From positions 1 through 64,000 of the forward strand of contig JAFRJG010000006.1 in NCBI GenBank assembly GCA_017432365.1: 64,000 bases of DNA, written 5' to 3'. Source of the DNA: Candidatus Saccharimonadota bacterium (lineage in GTDB: Bacteria; Patescibacteriota; Saccharimonadia; Saccharimonadales; Saccharimonadaceae). Below are positions 51,550-59,317 of this stretch, in pieces. The notes under the pieces are model-generated. The model saw nothing but the letters and a program-made list of their open reading frames with translations. It did no database searches and was not told the origin of the DNA. A program made the translations under genes and the position numbers. Numbering within the stretch: position 1 is the stretch's first letter; the number at the start of each line of letters is the position of its first letter.

Positions 51550-52164
51550 ATGTACATCGTTATCGAAGGTCAGGACGCGACCGGAAAAGATACTCAAGCG
51601 TCCCTCTTAAAATCCTACCTCGAATCAACCGGCACTCCCGTTACTGCCTACTCAGAATCCGGAACCAACTCGCCCGACCCCTTCATCTCTTCCATCGCCA
51701 AGTTAAACTACCAGTCCGACTTAAATCTCGACAAAAAAACTCGCGTCCTCCTCTACCTCACGAACCGCTACGAACAATGGAAACGCTTCGCCGAACCAGC
51801 TCTCAAGCGTGGCGAAACCGTCATCTTGACCCGTAACTGGCTCTCGACTCTAGTTTACGAAGGCTATGGGACTGGCGTCTCGAAAACCTTGATTGAAAAA
51901 CTCCATAAAGACCTCATGCCGGAAAAATACTTCACTCCTGATAAAATCGTCCTTTTCACTCTCTCCGAATCCGAACGCAAAGACCGCCTGATTTCTCAGG
52001 GAAAACGTAGCTCTGAATTTTTCAAGTCAAAGGACGCTGAATTTCAACAGACCTTAAACCGCGCCTATCTAACCGTTGCCGAAGAATATCATGTTCCCAC
52101 TCTCTCCGCCTCCGGCGCTCCCGAAGAAGTCTTCACTCGGCTGAAAAACCTCTTTTCAATTTAG
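51550..52164 (+). CDS. tmk: Thymidylate kinase-like dNMP kinase
   Basis: 204 aa. P-loop IEGQDATGKDTQ at 5-16, TRVLLYLTNRYEQWKRFAEPALKRGETVILTRNWLSTLVYEG (the DR(Y/W) region as TRNW) and the lid/end sequence GAPEEVFTRLKNLF. It phosphorylates dTMP made by ThyA or salvage. The DGT-type P-loop is replaced by DATGKD, so a broader dNMP specificity is possible. Confidence 0.85.
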   Translation: MYIVIEGQDATGKDTQASLLKSYLESTGTPVTAYSESGTNSPDPFISSIAKLNYQSDLNLDKKTRVLLYLTNRYEQWKRFAEPALKRGETVILTRNWLSTLVYEGYGTGVSKTLIEKLHKDLMPEKYFTPDKIVLFTLSESERKDRLISQGKRSSEFFKSKDAEFQQTLNRAYLTVAEEYHVPTLSASGAPEEVFTRLKNLFSI

Positions 52165-52175
52165 CATAAACGTCA

Positions 52176-52181
52176 TATAAT
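52176..52181 (+). promoter_or_regulatory. -10 of the FAD oxidase gene / upstream ORF
   Basis: TATAAT, 7 nt before the ATG of a 9-codon ORF at 52189. Confidence 0.5.
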
Positions 52182-52188
52182 AATCTAT

Positions 52189-52218
52189 ATGTTAATCGGT
52201 GGGTCGTATAGTGAATAA
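52189..52218 (+). CDS. Leaderless 9-codon upstream ORF (MLIGGSYSE)
   Basis: Starts 7 nt after TATAAT, as most genes here do, and stops 5 nt inside the FAD oxidase gene. May be a regulatory peptide or a coupling device. It could also be the true N-terminus cut off by a frameshift, since it is one base out of frame. Confidence 0.35.
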   Translation: MLIGGSYSE

Positions 52219-53797
52219 AATCGCGATTTATCTCAATCGCCATCTTTCCGGAAATGTCTTCGATAAAGACAGTATTCTTGAAAGCTACGCGACCGACCGC
52301 TCCCCGCTAAAGATAAAGCCCCGCTTCGTCGCTCTCCCCGAATCGACCTCCGACGTCCGAAAGCTCGTCCGCTTCGTTTCTCAACTCGCCGAAAAGAAAT
52401 ATAGCCTCCCGATTTCCGTCCGCGGTTCCGGTCTCTCGAAAACCGGCGCCGACCTTTCCTCTGGTCTCGTCCTTAGTACCGAAAAAATGGATCGCGTCCG
52501 CGAGCTCGACGCCCATGACCGCCTTGTCCATGTCCAAGCAGGAATCTCTCTCGAAAAGTTAAACGCCGTCCTCGCTCCTCATGGTCTAACCCTCCCGGTC
52601 TCTGCCGACCCAAAAACAACAATCGGCTCGCTCATCTCCGAAGCCCCCCTCGATAAGTTCTCGAAAAAATACGGCGGAATCATGAATTATGTTGACCGCG
52701 TCGAAGTCGTCCTCTCCTCCGGCGACATTCTCCAGACTTCCCGGCTCTCCCGCGGAAAGCTTGCCGCAAAAAAACGTGACAAAGGTCTCGAGGGCGATAT
52801 TTACGAAAAACTCGATAAAACCCTCATCGACCGTGCCGAGTTCCTGAAAACCGTCTCCGACTCTTCTCGCCTCGGCTATCCCGCTCTTAAACACATCCGC
52901 CGTCTGAACGGTAAAGTCTTCGACCTCCTCCCCGCTTTCTTCGGCGCCGAAGGCTCTCTCGGCGTTATCACTGAGGTCATTCTCCGCGCGGAACCCCTCC
53001 CGCCCCGTCCTCATCGCCTCTTCGCCGTCTTTTCCACGTTCAAGTCCGCTCAAGAATTTGCCGAATACGCTCAAAAACTCTCTCCGCTCTCCGTCGAACT
53101 TTTTGACATGCGCATTTTTAAGACCTCTGATAAATTCGGGAAAAAGCCTGACCTCTTGACCCGTAAACTCGAAGACGGCTTCCTCGTCCTCGCCTCCTTT
53201 AACGATAAGTCCCGCCTCTCTCGGAAAAAAGTTAGAAAATGCGTCAACTTCCTCCCAAAATCCGCCTACGTCGTCCCGGAAACCCTGAAAAACTCCGCCG
53301 ACTTTGAAGATTTCGCCGCCGCTCTCGCGAGTTTCTTAAACGACGAAGCGAAAGGCGAACGCCTGAACCTGCTTCATGATTTCTTCGTCCCGCCCGAAAA
53401 ACTCGCTTCCTTCCTCCAGTCAGTAAAAACCCTCGAGGCCTCCTCGAAAACCTCTCTCGAACTTTTCGGCTCGTTCTCGACCGGGATTTACTCTTTCCGT
53501 CCCGACTTTGAACTCGAAAAAGTTGACGCTCGCCGCGCCGCCTTGACTCTCCTCCGTGACTTAAACGACGTTTTGAAACAACACGACGGCTCCCTCGTCG
53601 GCGGTCTCCCCGAAGGTCGCCTAAAGTCCATCATCATCTATCCCGACCTCTCGAAAAAAGAAAAAGACCTCTTCTCGAAAGTGAAAAAAATCTTTGACCC
53701 GAACGGTATCTTCGCTCCCGAAATAAAAACCAACTATAACGTCCGCTCGACCGTCCGCCATCTCCGAACCGAGCCCAATTCTGGTATCATCTCTTAA
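52211..53797 (+). CDS. FAD-binding oxidase/dehydrogenase (GlcD-like)
   Basis: About 528 aa from GTG 52211, which has GGTGG 9-13 nt upstream. PCMH-type FAD domain: FVALPESTSDVRKLVRFVSQ, SVRGSGLSKTGADLSSGLVLST, VQAGISLEKLNAVLAPHGLTLPVSADP, TIGSLISEAPLDKFSKKYGG and FFGAEGSLGVITEVILRAEP. C-terminal FAD-oxidase domain ending in KIFDPNGIFAPEIKTN. The GlcD/D-lactate dehydrogenase group oxidises 2-hydroxy acids; the substrate is not clear. No iron-sulfur motif is present. Confidence 0.8.
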   Translation: MNKIAIYLNRHLSGNVFDKDSILESYATDRSPLKIKPRFVALPESTSDVRKLVRFVSQLAEKKYSLPISVRGSGLSKTGADLSSGLVLSTEKMDRVRELDAHDRLVHVQAGISLEKLNAVLAPHGLTLPVSADPKTTIGSLISEAPLDKFSKKYGGIMNYVDRVEVVLSSGDILQTSRLSRGKLAAKKRDKGLEGDIYEKLDKTLIDRAEFLKTVSDSSRLGYPALKHIRRLNGKVFDLLPAFFGAEGSLGVITEVILRAEPLPPRPHRLFAVFSTFKSAQEFAEYAQKLSPLSVELFDMRIFKTSDKFGKKPDLLTRKLEDGFLVLASFNDKSRLSRKKVRKCVNFLPKSAYVVPETLKNSADFEDFAAALASFLNDEAKGERLNLLHDFFVPPEKLASFLQSVKTLEASSKTSLELFGSFSTGIYSFRPDFELEKVDARRAALTLLRDLNDVLKQHDGSLVGGLPEGRLKSIIIYPDLSKKEKDLFSKVKKIFDPNGIFAPEIKTNYNVRSTVRHLRTEPNSGIIS

Positions 53798-53801
53798 CTT
53801 A

Positions 53802-53810
53802 TGATAAAGT
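53802..53810 (+). promoter_or_regulatory. Extended -10 of tig
   Basis: TGA-TAAAGT, 6 nt before ATG; leaderless. Confidence 0.5.
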
Positions 53811-53816
53811 ATATCT

Positions 53817-55103
53817 ATGAAAATACAGTCAAAAAAGCTATCCGATACCCGGATTAAAATTACCGTCACTCTCGACGCTCAAGATTTATCCGCCGCCCGC
53901 GAAAAAGCCGTCGAACGTCTCTCGAAAGAAGTTAAACTCGAAGGCTTCCGTAAGGGAAAAGCTCCGCGCGAGCTGACCGAAAAACTCCTCGATGAAAACC
54001 GCGTGAACTCCGAAACGATTGACCATGCTGTCCGCTCGACCGTTCCTCTCGCTTTTGCCCAAGTTGAAAAATCCCCCCTCGTTGTCCCGAAAGTCGAGGT
54101 CACGAAATACGTCCCTGGCGAGTCTGCCGAATATACCGCCACCGCCGATATTCTCCCCGAAGTAAAACTCGGCAACTATAAATCCCTTAAAGTCAAAAAG
54201 ACCGAAAATAAAGTCGCCAAAAAAGACATCGACGAAATCGTTAAAAACATTCAAAAAGCCTACGCCGAAAAGAAAACCGAAAAAGCTCCTGCCGCCCTCG
54301 GCGACGAAGTGATTATCGATTTCACGGGCGAAAAAGACGGCGAACCTTTCCAAGGCGGCTCCGCCAAAGATTATCACCTCGAGCTTGGTTCTAAAAGCTT
54401 TATCCCTGGCTTCGAGGAGGGAATCGTCGGACATTCTTCCGGCGACCGCTTCGACCTCGAATTAACGTTCCCGAAAGATTATCACGAAAAAACTCTCGCC
54501 GGCGAAAAGGTCGTCTTCAAGACCCTCGTAAAACAAGTTAATAAAATCACCCTCCCTCCGCTCGACGAAGCTTTCGCGAAAAAGTGTGGTCCGTTTAAAA
54601 ACATGGACGAGCTTCGCGCCGACATCGAGAAAAATCTGAAACTTCAAAACGAGGCGAAAATCCTCGAAAAATATAAAGACGACCTCGTTGAAGCTCTCGT
54701 AAAATCCTCGACTGTCGCCGCCCCGGAAATCCTCATCGACGACCAACTCCGTCTGATAAAAGACGACATCGCTCGTAACGCTGCCGCCTCTGGCGAAAAG
54801 TTTGAAGATTATCTCAAAGCCAATAATCTCACCGCAGAAGCCTGGGAAAAAGAAGCTCGCTCGGTCGCCGAAAAACGCGTCAAGGCTTCTCTCGTTCTTC
54901 AAATCCTCGCCCGCGAAGAAAAAATCACCGTTAGCGATGACGACGTCGCTGCTCAACTCGCCGAGCTTCGTGAAGTTTATAAGAAATCCCCAGAAGCCCT
55001 GAAAAATCTTAAAGACCCCCGCGTCAAAATGGACGTCAGAAACCGCATGGTCATCGATAAAACCCTCAACTTCCTTGTCGAGTCCAATAGCGAGAAAAAA
55101 TAA
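53817..55103 (+). CDS. tig: Trigger factor
   Basis: 428 aa ribosome-bound chaperone. N-terminal ribosome-binding domain with the signature LEGFRKGKAPRELTEKLL (GFRxGxxP). A FKBP-type PPIase domain spans GDEVIIDFTGEKDGEPFQGGSAKDYHLELGSKSFIPGFEEGIVG to AGEKVVFKTLVKQV. The rest is the C-terminal helical chaperone arm. Length normal. Confidence 0.95.
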   Translation: MKIQSKKLSDTRIKITVTLDAQDLSAAREKAVERLSKEVKLEGFRKGKAPRELTEKLLDENRVNSETIDHAVRSTVPLAFAQVEKSPLVVPKVEVTKYVPGESAEYTATADILPEVKLGNYKSLKVKKTENKVAKKDIDEIVKNIQKAYAEKKTEKAPAALGDEVIIDFTGEKDGEPFQGGSAKDYHLELGSKSFIPGFEEGIVGHSSGDRFDLELTFPKDYHEKTLAGEKVVFKTLVKQVNKITLPPLDEAFAKKCGPFKNMDELRADIEKNLKLQNEAKILEKYKDDLVEALVKSSTVAAPEILIDDQLRLIKDDIARNAAASGEKFEDYLKANNLTAEAWEKEARSVAEKRVKASLVLQILAREEKITVSDDDVAAQLAELREVYKKSPEALKNLKDPRVKMDVRNRMVIDKTLNFLVESNSEKK

Positions 55104-55112
55104 CAGAAAAGT

Positions 55113-55163
55113 TTGAAAAAAATTTCCTCCTAATATATAATTAACTATAAGTATATTAGGAGG
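55113..55163 (+). promoter_or_regulatory. gapA promoter with 12-bp dyad (operator candidate)
   Basis: -35 TTGAAA (55113-55118), 17-bp spacer, -10 TATAAT (55136-55141). CCTCCTAATATA (55126-55137) and its exact reverse complement TATATTAGGAGG (55152-55163) flank the -10 and the start site; the right arm contains the gapA ribosome site AGGAGG. Confidence 0.8.
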
Positions 55164-55171
55164 TATTTTTA

Positions 55172-56179
55172 ATGATTAGACTCGCCATCAACGGCTTCGG
55201 TCGTATCGGGCGTAACGCCCTTAAAATCGCGCTTGAACGCCGCGACGTTGAAGTCGTCGCTATCAACGACCTGACCGACCCGAAAACCCTTTCGAAACTT
55301 TTAAAGTACGATTCGAGCTACGGAACGTACGACCTGCCCGTCTCCTTTGACGACACGAACATCTTAGTCGGCGATAAAAAAATCCGCGTCCTCGCGGAAA
55401 AAGACCCCGCCGCGCTCCCTTGGAAAGACCTCGGAGTCGACGTCGTTATCGAATCGACCGGTCTCTTTACCGACCCCGAAAAGGCAAAGACTCATCTCTC
55501 CGCTGGCGCTAAAAAGGTCGTCATCTCCGCTCCCACGAAAGGCGAAGGCGCGAAAACCATCGTCATCGGCGTCAACGAAGATACCCTCGACGGAACCGAA
55601 ACTATTATCTCCAATGCCTCCTGTACTACGAACTGTATCGCCCCCGTCATGAAAATCCTCGAAGACAACTTCGGAATTGAAAAGGCGATGATGACCACGG
55701 TCCACTCTTACACCGCCTCCCAGCGCCTCCAAGACGCCCCGGCGAAAGACCTCCGCGAAGCTCGCGCCGCTGCCGAAAATATCGTCCCAACGACGACCGG
55801 CGCCTCGAAAGCCGCCGCCCTGACTATTCCGACCCTAAAGGACCGCTTTAACGGTCTCTCCGTCCGCGTCCCGACCCCTGTCGTCTCCCTCGCCGATATC
55901 ACCGCCCTCGTCAAGCGCAACACTACCAAAGAAGAAATCAACTCCGTCATTAAAAAGGCTATCGCCGAACCATATTACGAAGGAATCGTTGATGCGACCG
56001 AAGAAGAGCTTGTCTCGACCGACTTCCGCGGCAACGCTCATTCCGCCGTCGTTGACCTCCCGTTGACTGACGTCGTCGGCGGGAACCTGATTAAAGTCGT
56101 CGCTTGGTACGACAACGAATGGGGCTACTCGAACCGCCTCGTCGAACTCGCTATCGACTTCGCTAAAGGAAAGGAATAA
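55172..56179 (+). CDS. gapA: Glyceraldehyde-3-phosphate dehydrogenase (type I)
   Basis: 335 aa, normal length. N-terminal NAD site INGFGRIGRNALKIAL, catalytic Cys151 in SNASCTTNC, then HSYTASQRLQDAPAKDLREARAAAENIVPTTTGASKA and WYDNEWGYSNR. Converts glyceraldehyde-3-phosphate to 1,3-bisphosphoglycerate. AGGAGG precedes the ATG. It heads a five-gene sugar-phosphate operon (rpiB, rpe-like, pfkB-like, LOG). Confidence 0.97.
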   Translation: MIRLAINGFGRIGRNALKIALERRDVEVVAINDLTDPKTLSKLLKYDSSYGTYDLPVSFDDTNILVGDKKIRVLAEKDPAALPWKDLGVDVVIESTGLFTDPEKAKTHLSAGAKKVVISAPTKGEGAKTIVIGVNEDTLDGTETIISNASCTTNCIAPVMKILEDNFGIEKAMMTTVHSYTASQRLQDAPAKDLREARAAAENIVPTTTGASKAAALTIPTLKDRFNGLSVRVPTPVVSLADITALVKRNTTKEEINSVIKKAIAEPYYEGIVDATEEELVSTDFRGNAHSAVVDLPLTDVVGGNLIKVVAWYDNEWGYSNRLVELAIDFAKGKE

Positions 56180-56180
56180 A

Positions 56181-56627
56181 ATGCCCTCGGTTTTTATCGC
56201 TGCCGACCATCGCGGTTTCGAGTTAAAAAACCGCTTATTAGCCCTCTATCCAGATTTTACCGACCTCGGTCCAAAAGCTTATAACCCCGACGACGATTAT
56301 AACGACGCCGCCCTCGCCGTCTCGCGCAACGTCCTCGAGACGCCCGACTCGTTCGGCGTTCTTATCTGTGGCTCCGCTATCGGCGTCTCGATTCAAGCCA
56401 ACCGCTTTAAAAAGGTACGCGCCGCCGTCTGTTCCTGTCCCGAATCCGCGAAGCTCTCCCGCCTTCATAACAACGCCAACATTCTCTGCCTCTCCGCTGA
56501 CCGCGTCAAGACCGACGCCGACTTCACTAAAGCCCGCGACACGCTCGGCGCCTTTCTCACGACCGCCTTCTCGAACGAACCGCGCCATCTCCGCCGGATT
56601 AACCGCCTCGACGAGGAGACTCTTTAA
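56181..56627 (+). CDS. rpiB: Ribose-5-phosphate isomerase B
   Basis: 148 aa. IAADHRGFELKNRLL, SFGVLICGSAIGVSIQANRFKKVRAAVC (catalytic Cys region CGS(G)xG) and HNNANILCLSADR. Interconverts ribose-5-P and ribulose-5-P, or possibly another aldose phosphate. 1 nt after gapA. Confidence 0.93.
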   Translation: MPSVFIAADHRGFELKNRLLALYPDFTDLGPKAYNPDDDYNDAALAVSRNVLETPDSFGVLICGSAIGVSIQANRFKKVRAAVCSCPESAKLSRLHNNANILCLSADRVKTDADFTKARDTLGAFLTTAFSNEPRHLRRINRLDEETL

Positions 56628-57277
56628 TGGCTCAAATCGTCCCCACAATCCTCACAAACGATAAAAACCTTTACCTCCGTCAATACGGTCTTTACTCGAC
56701 CTTCGCAAAACGCGTTCAGGTCGATATCTGCGACGGTATCTTTACCCCGACCCAGACTATCGACGTCTCAAACGCCTATCATCAAGCTGACTGGGCAGCG
56801 ATGGATTTACACATGATGGTCATGAGTCCGTCCCAGTTCCTCCCCTTTATCCTCAAAATCAAGCCCTCCCTCTGCATCTTCCATGCCGAAACGAACGAAA
56901 ATCTCCTGCCAACCTTCGCGACTTTAAAACAAAACGGCATCAAAGCCGGCGTTGCGATTTTGAAACAAACTTTCCCCGGTCGTATCGAACCCTATCTTAA
57001 AGAAGCTGACCATTGTCTGATTTTCGCCGGACGTCTCGGCGCTTACGGCGGAGAAGCCGACATGATGCAAGTTGAAAAAATCCCCATTATTAAAGACCTC
57101 GCTCCTCATATCGAAATCGGCTGGGACGGCGGCGCAAACCTGAAAAACGTTCGCGCTCTCGCTCGCGCCGATGTCGATATCATCAACGTCGGCGGCGCAA
57201 TTGCGAACGCTTCCGACCCGAAAGCCGCCTTCGACGAGCTAACCGCCGACCTGGAAAAGTTCGGAGTCGTGATTTAA
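56627..57277 (+). CDS. Ribulose-phosphate 3-epimerase family protein
   Basis: 216 aa TIM barrel, TAATG-coupled to rpiB. RVQVDICDGIFTPTQTIDV (metal-binding DxxDGxF), DLHMMVMSP (usual HLM), AGVAILKQTF, IEIGWDGGANLKNV (usual V(D)GG(I/V)) and DIINVGGAIANASDP. DxxDGxF and WDGG supply the catalytic Asp pair. It is diverged from canonical Rpe, so the sugar phosphate might differ, but pairing with RpiB supports pentose-phosphate work. Confidence 0.85.
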   Translation: MAQIVPTILTNDKNLYLRQYGLYSTFAKRVQVDICDGIFTPTQTIDVSNAYHQADWAAMDLHMMVMSPSQFLPFILKIKPSLCIFHAETNENLLPTFATLKQNGIKAGVAILKQTFPGRIEPYLKEADHCLIFAGRLGAYGGEADMMQVEKIPIIKDLAPHIEIGWDGGANLKNVRALARADVDIINVGGAIANASDPKAAFDELTADLEKFGVVI

Positions 57278-58254
57278 TGGCGCGTATCGTCTCTCTCGGC
57301 TCCGCCCTTGAAGATATTTATCTCATCGACCGCGATGACTTCGGCTCGATTGAATTTGAAAACCGTTCTATGTTCAAAACCCTTGAACTCGGTTCCAAGT
57401 TCGACATCGACAAAATGCGCTTTTTCATCGGCGGCGGCGGAACGAACTCCGCCGTAACGTTCGCCCGCGCTGGTCACGAAGTAATTTATCTCGGCAATCT
57501 CGGTCATGACCCCGCCGGCGAAGCAGTCCTCGAACGTCTCGACAAGGAAGGCGTCGATACGAGCTATATCTCTTACCCTCCCCGTGGCAAAACCGGCTGC
57601 TCCGTGATTCTCCTTGACTCGAAGTCCGGCGAACGCACAATCCTCACTTTTCGCGGCTCTTCCGCCAAGTTTGACAATCTCTCCCCGAAAGACCTCGAAT
57701 ACATAAATCCCGACTGGCTCTATATCACAACCCTCCGGGGCGACCTCGGAACCCTGACTAACTTCCTCTCGACCGCCAAGCGCCTCGGTACAAAGGTCAT
57801 GTTCAATCCCGGCGTCCTCGAACTCGCCAATCCCGCCCTCTTGAAAAAGACCTTTAACGACCTCGATATCCTCCTCCTGAACCGTCGCGAAGCTTCCTCG
57901 CTCGTCCCTGGCGACTCTCTTGAAGACCTCTTGAAAAACCTCAGAAAACTCGTCCCGACCGTCCTCTTGACCGCCGGTAACGACGGCGGAATTGCGACCG
58001 ACGGGAAAAAAGTTTATCGCTTCGGGATTTACGATACCGTCAAAATCAAAGACACGACCGGCGCCGGCGACGCTTTCGGCTCCGGCTTTCTCGCGAGCTT
58101 CGCCAGTGGTAAAAGTTTCAAATCCTCCCTCGTCTTCGCTTCCGCGAACTCAACCTCAACCGTCCAACATCTCGGAACAAAAGACGGGCTTCTCCCCCTC
58201 TCGACCAAGCTCCATCCCATGCCGATTCAAGAACAACTTCAAGAACAACTTTAA
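57277..58254 (+). CDS. PfkB-family carbohydrate kinase
   Basis: 325 aa, TAATG-coupled to the epimerase. N-terminal RFFIGGGGTNSAVTFARAGHEVIYLGNLGHDPAGEAVLERL (PfkB signature 1) and C-terminal DTTGAGDAFGSGFLASFASG with the catalytic Asp (signature 2). Ribose, fructose-6-P or adenosine could be substrates; ribokinase is plausible in this operon. The C-terminus ends with a short IQEQLQEQL duplication. Confidence 0.88.
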   Translation: MARIVSLGSALEDIYLIDRDDFGSIEFENRSMFKTLELGSKFDIDKMRFFIGGGGTNSAVTFARAGHEVIYLGNLGHDPAGEAVLERLDKEGVDTSYISYPPRGKTGCSVILLDSKSGERTILTFRGSSAKFDNLSPKDLEYINPDWLYITTLRGDLGTLTNFLSTAKRLGTKVMFNPGVLELANPALLKKTFNDLDILLLNRREASSLVPGDSLEDLLKNLRKLVPTVLLTAGNDGGIATDGKKVYRFGIYDTVKIKDTTGAGDAFGSGFLASFASGKSFKSSLVFASANSTSTVQHLGTKDGLLPLSTKLHPMPIQEQLQEQL

Positions 58255-58264
58255 GGACTAGATT

Positions 58265-59008
58265 ATGGAAGAAAGATTAGACGAACAAAAATTTAAACAG
58301 GCTCAAGTCGCCCTCGCCGAACTCGAGTCCGCCGACTATGACCGCGCTCAAGCTTACGCTAAAGACCTCCTCTCTGGTCTTAAAATCATTCGTACTTTCC
58401 CCCAGGGCGTAACTATCTTCGGCTCCGCCCGCCTGAAAGAATCCAACAAATACTATAAATCCGCCCGCGAACTCGGCGCTCTCCTCGCCAAAAACGGTCA
58501 TACCGTCATCACCGGCGGTGGTCCCGGTATCATGGAAGCCGCCAACCGTGGCGCCTTCGAATACGGCGGTCGTTCTATCGGTCTCAATATCACCCTCGCC
58601 CACGAGCAGTCTCCGAATCCTTACCTAACCGACGTTCTCCAGTTCGAGTATTTCTTCGCCCGAAAAGTCATGCTCGCCATGTCCGCAAAAGTCTATGTCT
58701 TTTTCCCCGGCGGCTTCGGCACTATGGACGAGTTTTCCGAAGTTCTGATTCTCATGCAAGAAAAGAAAATGCCCATCATGCCCATCTTTCTCTTCGGTAA
58801 AACTTTCTGGCGCCCTCTCGACCGTTTCTATGCCACGAAAATGACCGCCCTAAAAACCATCAATCCTTCCGACCGAAAAATCTATAAGCTGACCGACTCT
58901 GTCGAAGAAATTGTCGCCGCCGCCAACAAAATCGGTCACCCAAAAGTTAAATCCAACTACTACGACGGCTTCGCTTCTGCCCAACATTCCATTCACTCGA
59001 AAATCTGA
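58265..59008 (+). CDS. LOG-family nucleotide phosphoribohydrolase
   Basis: 247 aa. GITIFGSARLKESNKYY-like start, TVITGGGPGIMEAANRGAFE and the active site FPGGFGTMDEFSEVL (PGGxGTxxE). LOG proteins release ribose-5-phosphate from nucleoside monophosphates, which fits the upstream rpiB. A ~40-residue N-terminal helix precedes the fold. SD AAGGA. Confidence 0.88.
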   Translation: MEERLDEQKFKQAQVALAELESADYDRAQAYAKDLLSGLKIIRTFPQGVTIFGSARLKESNKYYKSARELGALLAKNGHTVITGGGPGIMEAANRGAFEYGGRSIGLNITLAHEQSPNPYLTDVLQFEYFFARKVMLAMSAKVYVFFPGGFGTMDEFSEVLILMQEKKMPIMPIFLFGKTFWRPLDRFYATKMTALKTINPSDRKIYKLTDSVEEIVAAANKIGHPKVKSNYYDGFASAQHSIHSKI

Positions 59009-59014
59009 CACTAT

Positions 59015-59037
59015 AAAAATCCCTCGCCTCGCGAGGG
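59015..59037. terminator. Terminator between convergent genes
   Basis: CCCTCGC-ctc-GCGAGGG; the A-run at 59015-59019 favours the minus gene, and TACCTTTT follows on the plus side. Confidence 0.7.
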
Positions 59038-59045
59038 AATACCTT

Positions 59046-59252
59046 TTAACCAAACAGTTGCTTCAAAAGTCCGCCTTTCGCGTCCTGCATCTCTTGCAGT
59101 CTCTTTCCAGTACTGTTGGTCGACAAATCGACACGATGACCCGCCTGATTTAATTGGTCAAGTTTGTTCTGTGCCGCGGCATAGCCACTCGAAGAATCAA
59201 AAAACGTATACGTCTTACGCGTCGTCATGTCTTTAATAAACAACTTCCCCAC
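59046..59252 (-). CDS. Small protein of unknown function
   Basis: 68 aa, GTG start with AAGGGGGTG five nt upstream and TGC-TATAAT at 59285-59293. Sequence MGKLFIKDMTTRKTYTFFDSS, an Ala/Gln helix (GYAAAQNKLDQLNQAGHRVDL), then KRLQEMQDAKGGLLKQLFG. No signal or Cys. Own promoter, ribosome site and terminator support expression; the role is unknown. Confidence 0.65.
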   Translation of the reverse strand: MGKLFIKDMTTRKTYTFFDSSSGYAAAQNKLDQLNQAGHRVDLSTNSTGKRLQEMQDAKGGLLKQLFG

Positions 59253-59284
59253 ATCTTCACCCCCTTTCGTGTGGAATAGAAAAA

Positions 59285-59293
59285 ATTATAGCA
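59285..59293 (-). promoter_or_regulatory. Extended -10 of the small 68-aa gene
   Basis: TGC-TATAAT on the minus strand, with a ~25-nt leader. Confidence 0.55.
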
Positions 59294-59317
59294 ATCTGTT
59301 ATGGGCGGAGTCAAGTT

